This document shows, piece after piece, positions 25,236 to 33,725 of a stretch of 37,737 bases of DNA (position 1 is the stretch's first letter; each line of letters starts with the position of its first letter). The DNA comes from Pseudomonadota bacterium. GTDB taxonomy: Bacteria; Desulfobacterota; Desulfobulbia; Desulfobulbales; JAHJIY01. The notes beneath the pieces were generated by a model. The model ran no database searches and was not told the DNA's origin. It worked only from the letters and a program-made list of their open reading frames with translations. The translations under genes and the position numbers were made by a program. The stretch lies in assembly GCA_018823175.1 (NCBI GenBank), contig JAHJIY010000100.1, positions 1-37,737 on the forward strand, written 5' to 3'.

Positions 25236-26949
25236 ATTCGTACCTCTTGAAGGTGCTCTTCCAACCGATTAGATTTGTCTGGTTCAATAACTCAAGCCGA
25301 TCATCAAAAAACCTTCTACCTGATTTCGTTATCTGATAGTTTTCATGCCCCTTGCCGCTAATCAAAACCACATCTTCCGGTTTGGCGTAACGAACCGCCA
25401 GACTGATTGCCTCTCGCCTGGAAACAATTAAATCGTAACCCCGCCAACCACGACGCAAAAGGATCTCGGCCCGCATCCTCATTCCGGCCCGCATCATCTC
25501 ATTACCAGCCTTACCGACCGACAGACCAGCGCAGATCCCTCGTTCAATCTCCGCCATAATCCTCTCCGGCACCTCACTTCTCGGGTTATCGGAAGTAATC
25601 AGCACCACATCAGCAATCCGACCGGCAATCTCACCCATTTCCGGTCGTTTACCTTTATCCCGGTCTCCGCCACAACCAAAGACCACAACGATTCTACCAG
25701 CAGTCAGCTTTCGCAAAGTGGAAAGCACATTTTCCAGAGCATCAGGAGTATGCGCATAATCAACAAAAAATTTCGTTCCGGCTGTTTCATCAGAGCCCTC
25801 GCCAACCATGACTCGCTCTAATCGGCCCGGCACCTTTGAAAGATTTACGATCCCACGTTCGATATCGGTTCCTTTAATTCCTAAAGCAAATGCAACCCCG
25901 GTAACCCCAAGCACATTTTTCAGATTAAACTTGCCCACCAATGAAGAACGCAAATGCAATCGATCTCCGAGATACACAACTTCCGCCTCAACACCCTGCA
26001 AATCATATTGATAACGATCAACATGGACTAACCCATCCTCAATGCCACAAGTAACCAAAGAAGACTCAGTCGTCCCTGATCCTTGGTTCTTGAGCGGGGA
26101 CATCAGTTCTTTGGCCAATCTTCTGCCCCACCCTTCTACTCCACTTCGATCAAAAGATTCATCCTCTACCACCACAGAAATTCCTTCTTTCTTCAGATGA
26201 TTGGTAAAAAGACTTTTCTTCACCTTGAAATATTCTTCCATGTCGTGATGAAAATCCAAATGCTCACGACTGAGGTTTGTAAAAAGGGCCACATCAAACA
26301 CCAAGCCATACAACCTTTTCTGGCTTAGAGCATGCGATGATACTTCCATAATCACATGTGTAACTCCAGCATCTAACATCTTCCTCAAAAGACTGAACAA
26401 TTCCGCCGGTTCCGGAGTCGTAAAAGGGGCCGCGATTTCATGGCCCAGATATCGATAATTAACAGTACCGATTACCCCGGGGTTCCCACCGGACGCTTTA
26501 ATCACCGATTCCAGAAGATAAGTCGTGGTAGTCTTCCCGTTGGTCCCGGTAATCCCGATCATTTTCATATTCTTTTGCGGAAAGCCATTAAAAGCAGCGG
26601 CCATTTTGGCCAAAGCTTCCCGACAATCATCTTCCACTATTCGTTGCACATGCCCAGCCACGGTTATCTTCGCACCCTTCATGACAACAACCGCATCACA
26701 ACCTTTTGCTATCGCATCAGCCACAAATTTGTGGCCATCGACTTTCTGTCCCGGCACCGCAACAAAAACAGTTCCCGGTCCGGCAAGACGGGAATCAGCA
26801 ACAATTGAGGTAATCTCTATATTCTTACTTTTAAGCGGCCGTTTAATTCCAGCTGCTTTTAACAATTCATGCAACTTCATGCCTTGACCGACCCGGGCGC
26901 TATTATCATCAATGAGAGTCATGCGTTCTGCTTGATTCCCTTTAATCAT
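25207..26949 (-). CDS. murE: UDP-MurNAc-dipeptide meso-diaminopimelate ligase
   Basis: Adds the third residue of the stem peptide. The ATP loop is GTNGKTT (135-141). The motif DNPR (454-457) is the known signature for meso-diaminopimelate rather than lysine as substrate, consistent with a Gram-negative wall. The 580-residue length is greater than the usual near-490, partly from an N-terminal stretch before MKLHELLKAAG (residue 24) and an insertion near 265-300. The ATG at 26949 has GAGG eight bases upstream, at the ftsI stop. The ATG at 26880 is the homology-based alternative but has a poor ribosome binding site. Confidence 0.96.
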   Translation of the reverse strand: MIKGNQAERMTLIDDNSARVGQGMKLHELLKAAGIKRPLKSKNIEITSIVADSRLAGPGTVFVAVPGQKVDGHKFVADAIAKGCDAVVVMKGAKITVAGHVQRIVEDDCREALAKMAAAFNGFPQKNMKMIGITGTNGKTTTTYLLESVIKASGGNPGVIGTVNYRYLGHEIAAPFTTPEPAELFSLLRKMLDAGVTHVIMEVSSHALSQKRLYGLVFDVALFTNLSREHLDFHHDMEEYFKVKKSLFTNHLKKEGISVVVEDESFDRSGVEGWGRRLAKELMSPLKNQGSGTTESSLVTCGIEDGLVHVDRYQYDLQGVEAEVVYLGDRLHLRSSLVGKFNLKNVLGVTGVAFALGIKGTDIERGIVNLSKVPGRLERVMVGEGSDETAGTKFFVDYAHTPDALENVLSTLRKLTAGRIVVVFGCGGDRDKGKRPEMGEIAGRIADVVLITSDNPRSEVPERIMAEIERGICAGLSVGKAGNEMMRAGMRMRAEILLRRGWRGYDLIVSRREAISLAVRYAKPEDVVLISGKGHENYQITKSGRRFFDDRLELLNQTNLIGWKSTFKRYEYGAGKEFCI

Positions 26950-26959
26950 TTATTAAGCC

Positions 26960-28945
26960 TCAATGCATGACCTGCAATTCCAGAAGACATTCCCGATCCT
27001 TTAATTTATACCCGGAGGCAGGTTTCTGTGAAACCACCGTGCCGGAACCGACGATCTTTACATGCAGGCCATAGGGTTGCAACACCTGCAACGCTTTCCG
27101 TAAACTGTATCCATTTAATTCAGGCATTATATCGCTTTGCTTTCCCTTACTAAATTGAGGCTTCCCGTCATCGACCTTGCCCTGCATAACACTTCGCCAT
27201 TTTTCAAAAACTTCCTTCTGGCGTGAGGCCAAGACCTCAGCGGTTGGCAGCAAAACCTCTTCTGTGGCCCATCGGTGCATCCGACGCACTATTTCATGCC
27301 CCATTTGCCGAAGAGGCGAAGGTGCCGCCAAATCAACCACCGCCCCATCCAAAACAACAATGAAGGAAATAGTTGGTCGATGCACCGGCGCAACACCAAG
27401 CATGATTGCCTGATATTCAACTTGCCGACCTACTTCGATATTAAGGTCGACCATATTTTCTCCGGAAAGAATCGATGAATCACTTGAAGAAAATTCTGTC
27501 GCACCAGAAAGATCCTCCCCAGACATCTCTCCCTGCACAATGTTTTTTTTACGCCCGACCAGTGATTCAACAAAAACTGAGGCACCTGGACCAATGGCCT
27601 TTGATTTTTTCAATAATCCCAAAATCGCTTTACAGGTTGCAGGTAAAGCTGCCGTCCTCTCAAGCTTTTGGTGAAACGGTTCAAAATGTCGTCCTTCCTG
27701 GTTCCAATATCCATACAGCAGGTGCGGGGTAACTGATATCCCACCATTTACCAATCGGCTGAAACCGGTCAACAACTGAGCTGCACTGGCAACCGGGGTG
27801 TGTTCAAAAAGTCGCGAGAACTTTTCCTCAGCATCGCCATCCACTTTGCTGACATTTGGAGAAACTGCCTCCGGCAAATCAATGCCACTCTTTTGATTAA
27901 AGCCCATCCTGTCGGCAAAATCGTTTAACTCTGTCTCGCTGGCGGCGGCTTCATCAAACCAGGCCAATTCCGGCGACACATAAATATTATCATGCAGCTT
28001 CACCCAATTCCGATCTGCAATCATTTGCCTATCATCCGCAACGCCCCGCTCGCCTGGCCCCTTTTCAAAATCATAGGCGGCAGCCAATCTGAACATTCTC
28101 CCTATCCCACCGGGCAGGATTGGATCACTGACAATTCGGTTCTGCCGAACAGAGGCCTCGTAATTCCAAAAAACATTAGGATCATACGAAGGCAAATTAA
28201 CCATCCCAAGCACACTCCCGTCATTTACATCCATGACCATCGCCATACCCGTTGCGGCCCCTGTTTTTGCCATTAATGAATGCAATTCCTTTTCAAGCAA
28301 CTCCTGCATCCGCAACCCGATTGTCAAGACAAGGTGAGACTCATTTTCTCCTGGGAACCCTGAATCAGAAGAGTGATCATCAACCTGCGAATCTCGCAAC
28401 AAACTGTCATAATATGATTCAACTCCAGCCAACCCCTGTGCGTCCTTCAAAAATCCGATCGCATGTGAGGCCATATCCCCATTTGGGTAAAACCGCCGGG
28501 CCTCATCAATTAAATAAACTCCGGATATCTTCAGCTTAATTACCTCTTCCGCCATCTCCCGCGAAATATGTTGTCCCAGCCAGACAAAACTTCTTTCCGA
28601 CTTTAACTTCAGCAGCAATTCCTTTTGGTCAAGGCCCAACAAGGTTGCCAGATTATCGGCAACCTTGGTCGGCTCTGATATCTCAAGCGGCCGAGCATAA
28701 ACCGAAGTAAGCTTGAAAGTAACCGCCAGTTCATTGAATCTCCGGTCATAGATATTCTTCCTGCCGGAAAAGCCTCCGGCCAGAAATAGACTATCAGTTG
28801 TCCGAGTGCGACCATCTTCCCCTGCATAATTTTCAAAAAAGGTGTCCCTTATAACAAAAAACAAAGCGGCAATCCAGGCCAGAAAAAATATTGTTCCCAA
28901 AACAAAAACCACTACTCGCTTCTTCGCCTTGATAATTTCGCTCAT
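26960..28945 (-). CDS. ftsI: FtsI/PBP3-like protein with PASTA domain, catalytic motifs lost
   Basis: By position and sequence this is the divisome class B penicillin-binding protein, normally the septal transpeptidase. The 661-residue frame is uninterrupted. It has a membrane helix (about 10-31), the pedestal (FVWLGQHISREMAEEVIKLK, RRFYPNGDMASHAIGF), the transpeptidase fold (AMVMDVNDGSVLGMVNLPSY, DRMGFNQKSGIDLPEA) and a C-terminal PASTA domain (about 603-661). All three active-site motifs are altered. SxxK is GIGR (280-283, in PGGIGRMFRLAAA where PGSTFKxFTLAAA is usual), SxN is SPE (324-326), and KTG is RKK (465-467, in VGRKKN). It therefore should not acylate substrate or beta-lactam and may be a scaffold. 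AGGT lies before the ATG. The alignment is by eye. Confidence 0.9.
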   Translation of the reverse strand: MSEIIKAKKRVVVFVLGTIFFLAWIAALFFVIRDTFFENYAGEDGRTRTTDSLFLAGGFSGRKNIYDRRFNELAVTFKLTSVYARPLEISEPTKVADNLATLLGLDQKELLLKLKSERSFVWLGQHISREMAEEVIKLKISGVYLIDEARRFYPNGDMASHAIGFLKDAQGLAGVESYYDSLLRDSQVDDHSSDSGFPGENESHLVLTIGLRMQELLEKELHSLMAKTGAATGMAMVMDVNDGSVLGMVNLPSYDPNVFWNYEASVRQNRIVSDPILPGGIGRMFRLAAAYDFEKGPGERGVADDRQMIADRNWVKLHDNIYVSPELAWFDEAAASETELNDFADRMGFNQKSGIDLPEAVSPNVSKVDGDAEEKFSRLFEHTPVASAAQLLTGFSRLVNGGISVTPHLLYGYWNQEGRHFEPFHQKLERTAALPATCKAILGLLKKSKAIGPGASVFVESLVGRKKNIVQGEMSGEDLSGATEFSSSDSSILSGENMVDLNIEVGRQVEYQAIMLGVAPVHRPTISFIVVLDGAVVDLAAPSPLRQMGHEIVRRMHRWATEEVLLPTAEVLASRQKEVFEKWRSVMQGKVDDGKPQFSKGKQSDIMPELNGYSLRKALQVLQPYGLHVKIVGSGTVVSQKPASGYKLKDRECLLELQVMH

Positions 28946-28955
28946 CCATATCGAC

Positions 28956-29306
28956 CTACGGGCGTCTGATCTGTTTTGCCGATGGCGGGAAAAGTCCGAT
29001 AACAGCCGCTTCTTTTTCGATTCTTTCCTTGGCCAGCAATTTCTCCCTGTCGGTCAGCAATTCCCTGTTGATCGCACTCAACTCCCGCCGGACTTCTTTG
29101 TCGTGCCCCAACGCATCAAGATTAATCCTGATTTTCCAGCCAAACCAAAGGCTTGTCGCGCACCCGACAAGTGTTGCTAAAGTTACCACCAGACCTATAC
29201 CCTTCAAAATCCACCGGTCATCACCATCCTTACTGCCCCTGTGCCATACTTTTTGTCTGACACTACCACGGCCTGTCGGAGAATAACGCCTTGCATGCTC
29301 GCGCAT
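28956..29306 (-). CDS. ftsL: Cell division protein FtsL
   Basis: A small bitopic divisome protein. The 116 residues have a basic cytoplasmic N-terminus, a single membrane helix (about 33-55, ILKGIGLVVTLATLVGCATS) and an extracytoplasmic helix rich in Glu, Lys and Leu (about 65-105) that could form the coiled coil with FtsB. Sequence is poorly conserved in this family, so the call rests on topology and position between rsmH and ftsI. Its ATG overlaps the rsmH stop (TAATG), with GGGGAA upstream. Confidence 0.85.
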   Translation of the reverse strand: MREHARRYSPTGRGSVRQKVWHRGSKDGDDRWILKGIGLVVTLATLVGCATSLWFGWKIRINLDALGHDKEVRRELSAINRELLTDREKLLAKERIEKEAAVIGLFPPSAKQIRRP

Positions 29307-30196
29307 TAATTATTCCCCGCAAAAACAGCCACCCGGAGCTTGGCGCTTCTCGCCCGGTGATTCAAGCGGCACTCCTCGTCAGTCGGAACCACAGGTTTTT
29401 TAGTCAAAACCTTCAATTTCGGCTCATCTGCAAAAAACCTTTTCACCATTCGATCTTCAAGAGAATGAAAAGAAATGACACAAAACACCCCGTTTATTTT
29501 CAGCAGTCCAGTGCCATCGACCAAGACTTTCGACAGATTCTGCAACTCATCATTCACTGCGATACGCAATCCCTGAAAAACCTTGGTCGCCGGATGAATT
29601 TTCTTAGGATGAAATCTTTTAGGTACTGCTTGCTCGACAATTTTCACCAATTGATCATTGGTAGCAATTGCCTGACTCCTTCGATACTCTATGATTGCTG
29701 CCGATATCGGTCTGGCTTGTCTCTCCTCGCCATAGTAAAAAAAGATATCCGCTAGCTCTTCCTCGCTTGCAGTATTTACAAGATGCGCAGCCGTCTCTTC
29801 CTGCCGGTCATCCATCCTCATGTCAAGCGCCTGGCTCCCCTTGAAACTAAACCCACGATCACCACCATCAAGCTGTAGTGAAGACAATCCCAAATCAAGA
29901 AGAATCCCATCCACACTTCCAACCCCCAACTCTTGCAGACTGGATTGAATTGTTGCGAAATTACGCCGCATCAGCTGGACCCGACTCCCGTATATAAATA
30001 GTTTTTTTTGGGCGATCTCCAAAGCCTCAGCATCCCAATCAAAACCAATTACCTTTCCACCGGGACTGCTTGCTTCAAGAATGGCTGCAGAGTGCCCCCC
30101 TAACCCAAGGTTACAGTCAACATATATTCCACCATCTTTAGGTGCCAGATAGGCAATAACCTCGTTGAGCAATACCGACACATGCGTTGCTTCCAT
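29306..30196 (-). CDS. rsmH: 16S rRNA (cytosine1402-N4)-methyltransferase
   Basis: A SAM-dependent enzyme methylating N4 of C1402 in 16S rRNA, formerly called MraW. The 296-residue protein begins HVSVLLNEVIAYLAP, followed by the SAM-binding YVDCNLGLGGHSAAIL and later DGILLDLGLSSLQLD, DMRMD, and FCVISFHSLEDRMVKRFF. All are diagnostic. It lies second in the dcw cluster after mraZ. Confidence 0.97.
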   Translation of the reverse strand: MEATHVSVLLNEVIAYLAPKDGGIYVDCNLGLGGHSAAILEASSPGGKVIGFDWDAEALEIAQKKLFIYGSRVQLMRRNFATIQSSLQELGVGSVDGILLDLGLSSLQLDGGDRGFSFKGSQALDMRMDDRQEETAAHLVNTASEEELADIFFYYGEERQARPISAAIIEYRRSQAIATNDQLVKIVEQAVPKRFHPKKIHPATKVFQGLRIAVNDELQNLSKVLVDGTGLLKINGVFCVISFHSLEDRMVKRFFADEPKLKVLTKKPVVPTDEECRLNHRARSAKLRVAVFAGNN

Positions 30197-30287
30197 AAAT
30201 CACTTTCACCGAACCTAAATCCTGATCCAAACAAAACCGCCCACTCACTTAACCCACAAAATCCCCAAATAATTTGCCTGTTCGCTA

Positions 30288-30767
30288 TTACAACAATCCC
30301 ATCTCCAACAAATTTCGCTCAAAACTCTGGAAATCATCAACTGATGGCTTATTCTCAGATTCCCAAGTTGACTTATCCCAAATCTCAAAATAACTGATCA
30401 TACCGCTGACCAGAACTTCCTTCTGAATATTGCAATCTTCCCGTAGTTTTGGTGGCAGCAAGATCCTTCCTTGTTTATCCAGAGAACACTCGACAACACC
30501 GCCCAACATAAATCGCACCATCTTTATCATGTCCGGCTGTTTCCGACCGGTGGCCAACAGGGTCATTTCAAGTTCTTCCCACTGGGGCAGAGGATAGGCC
30601 TTGAGGCAATTATGCCACGGCGTAACCATCAACCCCTCATCGTACTGACGACGCAGGACATCACGAAACCTGCTGGGAATACTTAGCCGACCTTTCCCAT
30701 CAAGAGTATGGTCCGATCGCCCTCGGAAATGATTAACCGGCCCCCTGACTAAACCTTCATCCACCAC
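30288..30767 (-). CDS. mraZ: Transcriptional regulator MraZ
   Basis: A double AbrB-fold (SpoVT/AbrB-like) protein that represses the dcw promoter in E. coli. Both half-domains are visible: HTLDGKGRLSIPSRFRDVL and CSLDKQGRILLPPKLRED, each with the DxxGRxxxP core. The open frame extends to a TTG at 30770, but that is only two bases from GGAG. The GTG at 30767 has a five-base spacing and is preferred, and GTG at 30764 (eight bases) is equally possible. It is the first gene of the dcw cluster, preceded by a strong promoter and MraZ-like repeats. Confidence 0.95.
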   Translation of the reverse strand: MVDEGLVRGPVNHFRGRSDHTLDGKGRLSIPSRFRDVLRRQYDEGLMVTPWHNCLKAYPLPQWEELEMTLLATGRKQPDMIKMVRFMLGGVVECSLDKQGRILLPPKLREDCNIQKEVLVSGMISYFEIWDKSTWESENKPSVDDFQSFERNLLEMGLL

Positions 30768-30794
30768 CAAATCTCCTCTTTGAACCTTTTTATC

Positions 30795-30809
30795 CCACTT
30801 TACACCACC
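30795..30809 (-). promoter_or_regulatory. Possible MraZ operator
   Basis: Just after the predicted transcription start, the minus strand carries GGTGGTGT followed by AAAGTGG. AAAGTG[T/G] is the repeat reported for MraZ in Mycoplasma, and TGGG-type repeats are reported in E. coli. Only one good copy is visible here, so this is tentative. Confidence 0.35.
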
Positions 30810-30817
30810 ATAGCTTA

Positions 30818-30847
30818 TCTATATAGGGAAGTTAGCAAAAGTGTCAA
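30818..30847 (-). promoter_or_regulatory. Promoter of the dcw cluster
   Basis: On the minus strand a perfect -35 TTGACA (30842-30847) and -10 TATAGA (30818-30823) are separated by 18 nt. The predicted start is near 30811, about 45 nt before mraZ. It is the only strong promoter I see for the 15-gene cluster. Confidence 0.75.
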
Positions 30848-31053
30848 GGAAAAACAGTATGTTGCCAGTTGATATTAAAAAGACATTCCCCCACAAAGCA
30901 CCCCTTAAATAAATCTTTTCTCGCCGTTAAATTAGGCAAGATGAACAATCTGCTGTTTTTCCCTTGCCATTAAAGGCTTATCAATATAGTATGTCGTGCT
31001 TCGCAAAATGCAGATGGCATCCAGCATATCTCCTTGTACAAACGGAATTATTT

Positions 31054-32823
31054 ATGAACCAAGATAAGATCAGAAACGTTGCAATTATCGCCCATGTCGA
31101 CCACGGCAAAACCACTATGGTTGATCAACTCTTCAAACAAAGCGGCATGTTCCGCGAAAACCAGGAAGTAGCCGAACGGCTGATGGATTCAATGGACCTG
31201 GAGCGGGAAAGAGGCATCACTATTGCCTCCAAGAATGGTTCATATAATTACAAGGATTACTGGATAAACATCATAGACACCCCAGGACATGCCGACTTCG
31301 GAGGTCAGGTGGAAAGAGTTTTACGAATGGCCGATGGTTGTCTGTTACTGGTCGATGCCCAGGAAGGACCAATGCCTCAGACCTATTTTGTTCTAAAAAA
31401 GGCCCTGGCCAACAATCTGCCGATAATTGTCGTAATCAACAAGATAGACAAACCAGCCGCTCGCTGCGAATGGGTCGTTGATCAGGTTTTCGACCTGTTC
31501 GTTAAACTCAACGCCCCAGACGATTTATTGGACTTCCCGGTAGTCTATGCCTCAGCCAAAGAAGGCTATGCCATAGAAAATATGGGTGACAAGGGACGAA
31601 CCATGTCGCCGATTTCAGACATCATCATCAAACACGTCCCCGCCCCGGTCGGCGACCCCGACGCACCGCTCCAAATGCAGGTAAACAGCATTGATTACTC
31701 GCAGTATCTGGGCCGTATGGGAATTGGCAAAGTGGTTAACGGCACCTTGCGAGTTAACGAAAATATCGTAGTCTCAAAACGGGACGGCACCATTACTCCC
31801 GTTCGGATCACCAAGATATTCCGTTTTGAATGCGATCAGAAAATACCGGTAGAACAAGCCGGGGTCGGAGAAATAATCGCAGTTGCCGGCACCGAAGAGA
31901 TCACGGTCGGGGTCACCTTTACAGATCCAATCACCCCTCGGCCTTTACCGCTGATTGAAATAGATCCGCCAACCCTGTCGATGAACTTCATTCCCAACGA
32001 TTCACCATTTGCCGGACTTGAAGGAAAGTTTGTCACCTCTCGACACTTGGATGAAAGACTGAAAAAGGAGACACTTTCTGATGTCGCCCTGGTGGTTGAA
32101 CCCCTGACAGACGCCGTAGGCTACCGGGTTTCAGGCCGGGGCGAACTACACCTCTCAATCCTGATTGAAAAAATGCGGCGTGACGGCTATGAATTCCAGG
32201 TCACCAGGCCTCAGGTTATCATGAAGCAAATCGACGGCAAGCTGATGGAACCGTTTGAAGAACTGACCATTGATGTCGATGAGAATTTCAAAGGGGTGGT
32301 AATCGAAAAACTAGGTAATCTAAAAGGCCATATGATCGACATGACCCAGGATCGCGGCATGGCCAGAATGATTTACAAAATACCCACCAGATCTTTGCTG
32401 GGATTCAGGGCCGAATTTATGACCGACACCAAGGGCATGGGGATCATGAACTACGTTTTCGCCGAATACGGCCCCCACGCCGGCGATATCACCAACCGGA
32501 TCAACGGGGTGCTCATCGCCATGGAAACATGCACGACCGTAGCCTATGCCTTATTTAACCTACAGACTCGCGGTCGTCTCTTTCTCGGAGCAGGGGTCAA
32601 GGTATACAAAGGACAGATAGTTGGCGAAAACGCCCGCAATTCAGACATGGTAGTCAACCCGGCAAAAGGGAAAAAATTAACCAACATGCGGGCCTCCGGC
32701 TCAGACGAAAATGTTGTTCTTACGCCACCGGTAAACATGAGCCTGGAAGAATGCATCGCATACATTAACGATGACGAGTTGGTGGAAGTAACCCCGAAAT
32801 CCATTAGGTTACGCAAAAAATAA
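31054..32823 (+). CDS. typA: Ribosome-associated GTPase TypA/BipA
   Basis: An EF-G-like translational GTPase involved in ribosome assembly and stress responses. The 589-residue protein has G1 AHVDHGKTT, the switch I segment LERERGITIASK, G3 DTPGHADF, G4 NKID, and the C-terminal BipA region FRAEFMTDTKGMGIMNYVF. The frame is open from 30964, but homologs start near the ATG at 31054 (MNQDKIRN), which has GGAA eight bases upstream. It is divergent from mraZ and is followed by a strong hairpin. Confidence 0.97.
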   Translation: MNQDKIRNVAIIAHVDHGKTTMVDQLFKQSGMFRENQEVAERLMDSMDLERERGITIASKNGSYNYKDYWINIIDTPGHADFGGQVERVLRMADGCLLLVDAQEGPMPQTYFVLKKALANNLPIIVVINKIDKPAARCEWVVDQVFDLFVKLNAPDDLLDFPVVYASAKEGYAIENMGDKGRTMSPISDIIIKHVPAPVGDPDAPLQMQVNSIDYSQYLGRMGIGKVVNGTLRVNENIVVSKRDGTITPVRITKIFRFECDQKIPVEQAGVGEIIAVAGTEEITVGVTFTDPITPRPLPLIEIDPPTLSMNFIPNDSPFAGLEGKFVTSRHLDERLKKETLSDVALVVEPLTDAVGYRVSGRGELHLSILIEKMRRDGYEFQVTRPQVIMKQIDGKLMEPFEELTIDVDENFKGVVIEKLGNLKGHMIDMTQDRGMARMIYKIPTRSLLGFRAEFMTDTKGMGIMNYVFAEYGPHAGDITNRINGVLIAMETCTTVAYALFNLQTRGRLFLGAGVKVYKGQIVGENARNSDMVVNPAKGKKLTNMRASGSDENVVLTPPVNMSLEECIAYINDDELVEVTPKSIRLRKK

Positions 32824-32904
32824 ATCAGCAAAACCACTTCAAGGGGAGACAATTCTGACTGGGGTATTATTCATATCCAACATCCTGGTCTACTACAAAC
32901 TCAA

Positions 32905-32953
32905 GACGCCAATTATTTCGTGATCCAGCTGAAAACACGAAATAATTGGTGTC
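32905..32953. terminator. Bidirectional terminator with 18-bp stem
   Basis: Arms 32905-32922 and 32936-32953 pair along 18 positions with one G-T wobble and a 13-nt loop. It lies between the convergent typA and LOG-family genes, 81 nt after the typA stop and 33 nt after the LOG stop. The following TTTA is a short T-tract. Confidence 0.75.
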
Positions 32954-32986
32954 TTTATGAATAAATCAACCCAGATCTTCTAAGAT

Positions 32987-33679
32987 TTACAAAATAACGG
33001 TCCGCCGGATGTAACTCACCACCTCATCCGGGTCATCAAAAACATTAAAGACGAAGAGATCATCTTTATCGATCTTGCCGCTGTCCAACATTTTATCCTT
33101 CATCCAGTCCACCAGCCCTCCCCAAAATTCTGATCCCACCAAAATTACCGGGAAAGACCGAATTCTCTTGGTCTGCATCAGGGTCATCGCCTCAAAAAGT
33201 TCATCCAGCGTACCAAATCCACCGGGGAAACAAATAAAAGCCATGGCATACTTAATGAACATCACCTTGCGCACAAAGAAATACTGGAAATTCATCGGTA
33301 CATTAGTATAGGGATTTGGTTCCTGCTCAAAAGGCAGGTCAATATTCAATCCGATCGACACCCCCTCTCCTTCCATTGCACCGCGATTGGCGGCCTCCAT
33401 AATTCCGGGGCCACCGCCGGTAATAATTGGATAACCCGCCTCGGCAAGCTTCCTGGCAATCTCAACCGTCATCTTGTAATAATTATCAGATTCAGGAGTT
33501 CGGGCAGACCCGAAAAATGAAACCGCCGGATGCCGCAAGCCGGAAAGAGTATCAAATCCATCGACAAACTCCGACATTATTCTGAACAACCGCCAAGAGT
33601 CACCGACCTTGAAATTATCCAGCCAATATTGCTTTCCTTCAGCCGCACCATTACCCTTGGAAGTTAAACCCCTATTCAT
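32987..33679 (-). CDS. LOG-family protein (Rossmann-fold nucleotide-binding)
   Basis: The 230-residue protein has the two LOG/lysine-decarboxylase-like signatures: GGGPGIMEAANRGA and PGGFGTLDELFEAMTLMQT. Members hydrolyse nucleotide 5'-monophosphates, including cytokinin riboside phosphates in plants, but the bacterial substrate is often unknown. Residues 1-45 form a charged extension before the Rossmann core (VSFFGSARTPESDNYY). AGGGG lies four bases before the ATG. It is the last gene after selA and the GGDEF-like/TPR gene (46-nt gap) and shares a terminator with typA. Confidence 0.9.
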   Translation of the reverse strand: MNRGLTSKGNGAAEGKQYWLDNFKVGDSWRLFRIMSEFVDGFDTLSGLRHPAVSFFGSARTPESDNYYKMTVEIARKLAEAGYPIITGGGPGIMEAANRGAMEGEGVSIGLNIDLPFEQEPNPYTNVPMNFQYFFVRKVMFIKYAMAFICFPGGFGTLDELFEAMTLMQTKRIRSFPVILVGSEFWGGLVDWMKDKMLDSGKIDKDDLFVFNVFDDPDEVVSYIRRTVIL

Positions 33680-33725
33680 AATCCCCTCATCCCATTTAAA
33701 TCAAAGCAAGACCAAAGCTGATCCG

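Noticed and set aside
26960..28945. ftsI as a pseudogene
   Set aside because: The frame is uninterrupted over 661 codons, has upstream and downstream coupling to ftsL and murE, and keeps the non-catalytic motifs of the family, which argues for selection on a non-catalytic protein rather than decay.
30964..30990. Possible typA promoter TTGCCA and TATAGT
   Set aside because: The spacing is only 15 nt and the -35 is imperfect, so I do not call it, although typA must have a promoter near here.
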